NCBI GenBank assembly: GCA_964469155.1
Contig: CAYXXU010000004.1
Location: 1 to 64,000 of the forward strand
Length of the DNA: 64,000 nucleotides
From: CAIWKO01 sp964469155
GTDB lineage: Bacteria; Bacteroidota; Bacteroidia; Bacteroidales; CAIWKO01
Direction: 5' to 3'
The notes beneath the pieces are model-generated. The model did no database searches. It was not told the origin of the DNA and saw only the letters and a program-made list of their open reading frames with translations. The position numbers were made by a program, and so were the translations under genes. Each line of letters begins with the position of its first letter. Within the stretch, counting starts at the first letter, position 1. Positions 59,064 to 64,000 of this stretch are shown here, in pieces.

Positions 59064-60236
59064 ATGAAACTGCTCATTAAATATACTCTCTTTGCTATTG
59101 TATTTGGCTTTAGTCTTTTCGTTTTTACGAAAATTACGGCCGATCATCCTGTAAAGAATCCTACGGATGACGACCGACATCTGACCTTGCTTTTTATGGG
59201 CGATATCATGCAGCATCTGCCTCAAATTGAGGCTGCCTGGGACGATTCATTGAAAATCTATTCCTACGATTCTTGTTTTAAATACGTGGCTCCGCTCATT
59301 CGCAGCGCCGATATTGCTATGGCTAACCTGGAAGTTACACTGGCAGGCCGCCCTTACACAGGTTATCCGCAGTTTAGCGCCCCCGACCAATTGGTGGGGG
59401 CATTATTGTGGGCAGGCATCGATATTGTGGGTACGGCCAACAACCATTCGTGCGATAGGGGCGGTAAGGGCATTGAGCGTACCCTGCATATATTAGACAG
59501 CATGGGCATGCAGCATACAGGTACTTTCACTGATTCGGTTTCGCGCGTGCAAACTTACCCTATGATGGTTCATAAAAACGGTTTCAAACTGGCCCTGCTG
59601 AATTATACTTATGGAACCAATGGTCTGGAGGTTCCCCGGCCTTATGTGGTGAACCTGATCGATACCAATATTATGAAACTGGATCTGAAACGCGCAACAG
59701 ATTCTGCCCCTGATAAGGTGATAGTGTTTATTCATTGGGGCGATGAGTATAAATTGTATCCCAATCAATACCAGAAGGATATTGCCCGCATTTGTTTTTC
59801 GAATGGCGCCGATATTATTATTGGTATGCATCCGCATGTGATCCAGAAAATTGAAAAATTTAATTTTCCTGACAGCAACGGGCGTGAGGTTTTCATTGCG
59901 TACTCATTGGGCAACTACATCTCGAACCAGCGCGACCGTTATAAAGATGGCGGACTGATGGTGAGTATCAACCTGATAAAGCGTAATAATAAGGTAAGCA
60001 TTGATCAGGCAGACTGGCATCTGAGTTGGGTATATACTCCTGTGGAAAAGGGGCGCAAGAAATACTATATTCTGCCCGTCGCTGATTTTGAGCGGCAGCC
60101 CAGGCTCATTGATACGGTTTCGTTTCAGAAAATGATGCTCTTTGCCGCCGATTCGCGCGAATTGATGCAAAAAGAGAATAAAGGAGTATCAGAAGGGGTA
60201 TTCGATTTAGAAACCAAATTTTGGCATACGAAATAA
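59064..60236 (+). CDS. CapA-like metallophosphatase (poly-gamma-glutamate capsule family)
   Basis: Protein of 390 residues with one N-terminal hydrophobic segment. The calcineurin-like fold of PGA_cap/CapA is seen in LTLLFMGDIMQ (D47), IAMANLEVTLAG, GTANNHSCDRG, IVFIHWGDEY and IIIGMHPHVIQ, followed by YSLGNYISNQ. In Bacillus CapA helps export or anchor poly-gamma-glutamate; many Bacteroidota carry distant relatives of unknown substrate. It lies 54 nt after the MATE gene and ends with a clear terminator, so the two may be one unit. Confidence 0.87.
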   Translation: MKLLIKYTLFAIVFGFSLFVFTKITADHPVKNPTDDDRHLTLLFMGDIMQHLPQIEAAWDDSLKIYSYDSCFKYVAPLIRSADIAMANLEVTLAGRPYTGYPQFSAPDQLVGALLWAGIDIVGTANNHSCDRGGKGIERTLHILDSMGMQHTGTFTDSVSRVQTYPMMVHKNGFKLALLNYTYGTNGLEVPRPYVVNLIDTNIMKLDLKRATDSAPDKVIVFIHWGDEYKLYPNQYQKDIARICFSNGADIIIGMHPHVIQKIEKFNFPDSNGREVFIAYSLGNYISNQRDRYKDGGLMVSINLIKRNNKVSIDQADWHLSWVYTPVEKGRKKYYILPVADFERQPRLIDTVSFQKMMLFAADSRELMQKENKGVSEGVFDLETKFWHTK

Positions 60237-60237
60237 A

Positions 60238-60277
60238 AAAAGCTCTCAGGCAAATGCATGAGAGCTTATAATTTTTT
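60238..60277 (+). terminator. Terminator after the CapA-like gene
   Basis: AAGCTCTCA (60240-60248) pairs with TGAGAGCTT (60259-60267), followed by ATAATTTTTT. It lies between two converging genes. Confidence 0.75.
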
Positions 60278-60311
60278 CTATTGGGTCATCTGATTCCGGA
60301 CTCCAAACTCC

Positions 60312-61421
60312 CTAATGTTTCACCACAAACTTACCCGAAGTCTTGCCTTGTTTCCCCATCAGGTTATAGAAATACATACCGTTGGGCAAATTGCCAACCG
60401 CAAACGTAATTTCGTTTCGATTGCCTATCATGGCACTACTCACTTCATTTCCCAAAACATCATAAACCATAGCTTCGCTATACCCAAGTGTTTTGGTAAT
60501 CGTCACCATATCATGAGCCGGATTTGGATAAACGCCCGGGCTATTTTCATCAGCATTTTCGCTAATACCGGAGTAAACATCGCGCACCCAACTCACTCGG
60601 GTCACATAATTGCTCAGTTTATACATTTCCATAGTTACCGCCGGAATACCCAGGCCTTTCATCCACCAGTTGTAGGTAACCGCTGTATCCTTTCTGATGG
60701 TTATTCTATACCATCCCGAATAACTTTGTGCGGGCGGAGGCACATTGGCATAGCCATAAATACTATCAATCGAATAAACAATATTTTTTTGGCGCAAAGC
60801 CGGAAAAATATCGGTTGGAGTGGTCATCGTTCCCCAGGCATCAATTTCCGAATAATGAACGGCCTTATGCTTGATGCGCAGCGTATCAATAGGCACAGTC
60901 AGCGGAAACCCGTTGTATGATGTATCATATTGAAAAGTACATCTCGATTTGCTATCGCCCATCACCACCGAATTACAAATAGTCTGATAATTGGCAGGCA
61001 GCTTTAATGACGTATCGGGCGCACTGAACACCACTTTTATACTATCGCCCGTACCCAAAAAATCAGTAACCACACCATAATGCAACAGGCCTGCAGCAGA
61101 GCTGTTGTAATACGAATAATTTAACAGGTTATCGATATGATAGGCAACATTAGCATTGGGGAAAAAATTATGCATCACACCCACGTTGCTGTTCACCAGA
61201 TCAATATGCATAGTGTCGAGCGTTGAATGTAGCGCCATAAAATTCCAGGTCTGGTTAGTTCCGGGGGCTCCGGGCACAATGCCAGTAACCACGGCCGTAT
61301 CGACTCTCAGATCGTAACTTCTCACGGGCACGCCCAGGTCGCTGAAGTTAAGGTTGATTTGCGATTGAGCATTCTGCATAAACATACAAAACACGAACAA
61401 AATAAATAAAAGTTTTTTCAT
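60312..61421 (-). CDS. Secreted protein with type-A T9SS sorting domain
   Basis: Protein of 369 residues with a signal peptide ending NAQSQ. The C-terminal 75 residues (SPGVYPNPAHDMVTITKT, then YDVLGNEVSS and FAVGNLPNGMYFYNLM plus KFVVKH) form the Por-secretion type-A signal. The 270-residue middle part starts LNFSDLGVPVRSYDL and has no recognised domain. The protein should be exported by T9SS and attached to or released from the surface. The gene is single and convergent with the CapA-like gene. Confidence 0.85.
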   Translation of the reverse strand: MKKLLFILFVFCMFMQNAQSQINLNFSDLGVPVRSYDLRVDTAVVTGIVPGAPGTNQTWNFMALHSTLDTMHIDLVNSNVGVMHNFFPNANVAYHIDNLLNYSYYNSSAAGLLHYGVVTDFLGTGDSIKVVFSAPDTSLKLPANYQTICNSVVMGDSKSRCTFQYDTSYNGFPLTVPIDTLRIKHKAVHYSEIDAWGTMTTPTDIFPALRQKNIVYSIDSIYGYANVPPPAQSYSGWYRITIRKDTAVTYNWWMKGLGIPAVTMEMYKLSNYVTRVSWVRDVYSGISENADENSPGVYPNPAHDMVTITKTLGYSEAMVYDVLGNEVSSAMIGNRNEITFAVGNLPNGMYFYNLMGKQGKTSGKFVVKH

Positions 61422-61537
61422 AGAGATTTAATTAAAATTTTTACCAAATTTAAAAGAAAAAAATGATATACATCAACTTCAGCTGATTTTTAATAAAAAA
61501 GATGTAAACAGGCAACGGTTAAAGTTTTACATTATCG

Positions 61538-61545
61538 TATCTTTG
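61538..61545 (+). promoter_or_regulatory. TAnnTTTG -7 element of the second MATE gene
   Basis: TATCTTTG lies 18 nt before the ATG at 61563, matching the Bacteroidota -7 box. No TTTG is seen at the right distance upstream. Confidence 0.5.
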
Positions 61546-61562
61546 CAAACTTTTTACACACT

Positions 61563-62930
61563 ATGAAAGACCTAACCATCGGAAAAGAAAGCAAAGTAAT
61601 ATTTATGTTTGCTTTGCCTATGGTTTTGGGCAATATTTTTCAGCAGATGTACAATATTGTCGATGGCATTATTGTTGGCAACTACATTGGCAAAGAAGCC
61701 CTGGCAGCGGTGGGAGCCTCATTTCCGGTAATATTTGTTTTGATCTCCCTGGTGATCGGTGTATCCATGGGTTCCACCATCATAATTTCGCAATATTTTG
61801 GGGCAAAAGACTTCGTGAATGTGAAAAAAGCCATCGACAGCCTGCTCATATTTCTGTTTTTTGCCGCCATCATCATTACCATTGTTGGATTAATTTTCTG
61901 TGAGTCCATCTTCCGGTTAATGAATCTTCCCGAAAATATCCTGCCCGACGCCGTAGCTTTTTTCGATATCATTCTGTACGGACTCATTCTGATGTTTGGT
62001 TTCAATGCCATCAGCTCTATACTGCGCGGACTGGGCGATTCAAAAACACCCCTGTATTTTCTCATCATCTCTACCATTCTCAACGTAATTCTGGTAATAC
62101 TTTTCGTAAAAGTTTTTCACTGGGGCATTAAAGGCTCGGCTGTTGCTACTGTAATTGCCCAGGGCGTATCATTTTTTCTGGGTGTTATCTATCTGAACCG
62201 CTATCACGATATCATCCGGTTCTCTTTCACCGACATTAAGTTTCACAAACAAATTTTCATGCAGAGCCTTAAAATCGGCATCCCGTCAGGTCTTCAGCAA
62301 ACATTTGTAGCCCTGGGCATGATGGCATTATTAAAATTTGTAAATAGTTTTGGAACTGATACTATTGCAGCTTATACCGTTGCCGGCCGAATAGATTCTT
62401 TTGCTATGCTGCCTGCCATGAATTTTTCCATGGCATTATCGACCTTTGTGGGTCAAAATCTCGGCGCCGGTAAAATCGACAGGGTAAAAAACGGATTCAG
62501 AGCAACCCTGTTAATGACCACAGCCATATCTTTGGCAGGAACCTTTGTAGCCATCTTCTTCGGATCGCAAATCATGTCGTTGTTCAACCAGGATCCTAAT
62601 GTAATTCATATAGGCCATTCCTACCTCATCATTGTTTGTTCGTTCTACATAATGTTCTCTGTAATGTTCACCACCACCGGCGTTATACGCGGCGCCGGCG
62701 ATACCCTCATCCCCATGTTCATCACCTTATTTTCTCTGTGGATACTCCGCATACCCATTTCGTATATACTCTCGCATGCCATAGGTTCCGATGGCATCTG
62801 GTGGAGCATACCTGTGGCCTGGGCTTTTGGAATGGTGGCTTCGGTGATATATTATTTTACAGGCAGATGGAAAAACAAAGTAGTGGCCCGACCTGTAAAT
62901 ACAACCATAGAAAACCTTCCTAAAGATTAA
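61563..62930 (+). CDS. MATE-family exporter
   Basis: Protein of 455 residues with 12 predicted transmembrane segments. It shows the MATE core twice: LPMVLGNIFQQMYNIVDGIIVG near the start and GIPSGLQQTFVALGMMALLKFV in the middle, reflecting the internal two-lobe duplication. FVGQNLGAGKIDRVKNG is also typical. It is only distantly similar to the MATE at 57682 and more like the NorM/DinF-type branch. It should export organic cations or metabolites using an ion gradient. The gene stands alone. Confidence 0.92.
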   Translation: MKDLTIGKESKVIFMFALPMVLGNIFQQMYNIVDGIIVGNYIGKEALAAVGASFPVIFVLISLVIGVSMGSTIIISQYFGAKDFVNVKKAIDSLLIFLFFAAIIITIVGLIFCESIFRLMNLPENILPDAVAFFDIILYGLILMFGFNAISSILRGLGDSKTPLYFLIISTILNVILVILFVKVFHWGIKGSAVATVIAQGVSFFLGVIYLNRYHDIIRFSFTDIKFHKQIFMQSLKIGIPSGLQQTFVALGMMALLKFVNSFGTDTIAAYTVAGRIDSFAMLPAMNFSMALSTFVGQNLGAGKIDRVKNGFRATLLMTTAISLAGTFVAIFFGSQIMSLFNQDPNVIHIGHSYLIIVCSFYIMFSVMFTTTGVIRGAGDTLIPMFITLFSLWILRIPISYILSHAIGSDGIWWSIPVAWAFGMVASVIYYFTGRWKNKVVARPVNTTIENLPKD

Positions 62931-63106
62931 ACCCGGATTTGTCATTAGGAATGGAATGAACTAATGGCAAGTGCGTAAGCCAGTGGGTTGAATCGGGGTT
63001 AATCCCGATTTAGTGTTTGTTAGATTTTCTTTCATGGCATGTGTGTAAAAATCCTACAAACACTTTGTCGCTTCGTAGAAGAAAATCGCCTATTGACGAT
63101 TTTGGG
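62931..63106. other. Gap between the MATE and CDF genes
   Basis: It contains one weak hairpin, AATCGGG (62990-62996) with CCCGATT (63004-63010), that could end either gene. No gene was seen. Confidence 0.5.
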
Positions 63107-63997
63107 TTAACCAGAAGTTTGCAATTCTCGCGGTTCAATGTGGATGTAAACCTCTATATGGTCAATTTCCGACATGATGTCATTTTCAATCCTGTCGCAC
63201 AAATCATGCGACTCGGTCACGTTCAGCTTGCCCGGCAGCTCCAGATGCAGATCCACATGCCTCATATTTCCCGATCTTCTTGTTCTTAGCATGTGGTAAT
63301 CCATTTCCGGTGTCAGATGTCTGCGGATAATATCTTCTATAATCTGAATTTCCTTATCGGGAATTTGCGTGTCTAACAGAGGTGAATAGGCTTTCTTTAG
63401 CAAGGTAAACGATTCATATAAAATAAGGCAGGCAACCAAAATAGCTACAATAGGGTCTAAAATAGCAAATCCTGTAGCCCATATCAGAATAAGACCCACA
63501 CAAACCCCCAACGAAGTATACACATCGGTTTTCAGATGCAGTGCATCAGCTTCCAGCGCCACCGAATCTGTTTCTTTGGCTACTTTAAACAAGCGCCTCG
63601 ACACAATATAATTAACCACCGCCGAAATAAACATTACTATGGTACCTATCACCATAAATTTTGTCGGTTCCGGCTGTATCAGCTTTTTCACGGCTTCATA
63701 AATAATCCATCCGGCAGCCACAAATATCAGCAAAGCTTCCACCACGCCCGATATGTTTTCGAACTTGCCATGACCATAAGGATGTTTTTTATCGGGAGGC
63801 AAGGCCGAAACCTTCACCGAGAAAAAGGCAATTACCGAGGCCATTAGGTCCATGGAAGAGTGAATGGCCTCCGAAATGATACTTACCGAACCCGATAATA
63901 TACCGGCCACTAACTTCATAATGATCAGCAAGGTATTCGAGAAAATCGAAAGCCTCGCTGTATTAATTTTTTTACGTTGTAAAACTTTACTGATCAT
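63107..63997 (-). CDS. Cation diffusion facilitator (CDF) metal transporter
   Basis: Protein of 296 residues with six predicted membrane segments. The metal-site motifs SEAIHSSMD (segment 2) and DALHLKTDV (segment 5) are present, as are HPYGHGKFE and the C-terminal cytoplasmic domain (IEDIIRRHLTPEMDYHMLRTRRSG). CDF proteins export Zn, Fe, Mn or Co from the cytoplasm against protons. The start (ATG at 63997) lies only 3 bases from the window edge, so an upstream start cannot be excluded. Confidence 0.92.
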   Translation of the reverse strand: MISKVLQRKKINTARLSIFSNTLLIIMKLVAGILSGSVSIISEAIHSSMDLMASVIAFFSVKVSALPPDKKHPYGHGKFENISGVVEALLIFVAAGWIIYEAVKKLIQPEPTKFMVIGTIVMFISAVVNYIVSRRLFKVAKETDSVALEADALHLKTDVYTSLGVCVGLILIWATGFAILDPIVAILVACLILYESFTLLKKAYSPLLDTQIPDKEIQIIEDIIRRHLTPEMDYHMLRTRRSGNMRHVDLHLELPGKLNVTESHDLCDRIENDIMSEIDHIEVYIHIEPRELQTSG

Positions 63998-64000
63998 GTT

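Overview
The window looks like chromosomal DNA of an AT-rich member of the Bacteroidota, probably an uncultured Bacteroidales- or Sphingobacteria-like lineage. Three things support this. Secreted proteins end in type IX secretion (T9SS) sorting domains: two gliding-motility CHU_C tails at 37175 and 40763 and one type-A tail at 60312. Many promoters match the Bacteroidota sigma consensus (TTTG, about 19 bases, TAnnTTTG). Shine-Dalgarno signals are mostly weak. No phage, plasmid or insertion-sequence module was found.

Layout. 1-9.7 kb (all minus strand): an outer-membrane beta-barrel and a giant TPR protein, a Pif1-like helicase and a secreted M3 oligopeptidase. 10.1-12.5 kb: a PAS/LuxR regulator, an ORF built on a 21-nt tandem repeat, and a Bacteroidota orphan protein. 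12.8-22.4 kb: a surface-protein block with an S74-chaperone fibre-like protein and two proteins sharing a dockerin-like C-terminal module, one of them about 1990 residues with a beta-propeller, metal-binding repeats, LamG and a SUEL-type lectin domain. 22.6-24.4 kb: a YD-repeat protein and the RNase P RNA gene. 24.7-29.5 kb: a tightly packed operon with a ketosynthase, a chain-length-factor-like partner, a polysaccharide deacetylase, a LolA-like carrier, a hotdog dehydratase-like protein and a CysQ-like phosphatase, resembling part of an aryl-polyene/flexirubin pathway. 29.5-32.2 kb: a glutathione peroxidase and a TMTC-like membrane/TPR protein. 32.4-41.2 kb: two very large T9SS-exported adhesin-like proteins of CUB, PKD/Ig-like and CHU_C domains, followed by a small secreted protein. 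41.3-44.4 kb: a DUF4342 protein, a two-subunit transketolase and a VanY-like peptidase. 44.5-49.5 kb: orphan proteins with an XRE repressor, several inverted repeats and a second 21-nt array. 49.8-54.7 kb (minus): a thioredoxin, a helix-hairpin-helix protein and a tandem AAA+ ATPase with a membrane partner. 55-57.6 kb: a tRNA-editing enzyme, a Gre-like protein, a GIY-YIG nuclease between a broken and an intact tRNA-Ser, and tRNA-Gly. 57.7-64 kb: two MATE exporters, a CapA-like protein, a T9SS cargo protein and a CDF metal transporter.

Most genes are ordinary housekeeping or envelope functions. The parts most worth a second look are the GIY-YIG/tRNA-Ser duplication, the two unrelated-looking 21-bp arrays beside orphan proteins, the compact ketosynthase operon, the duplicated-domain AAA+ ATPase, and several families of short intergenic repeats. 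All functions are assigned by reading motifs; no database search was run.
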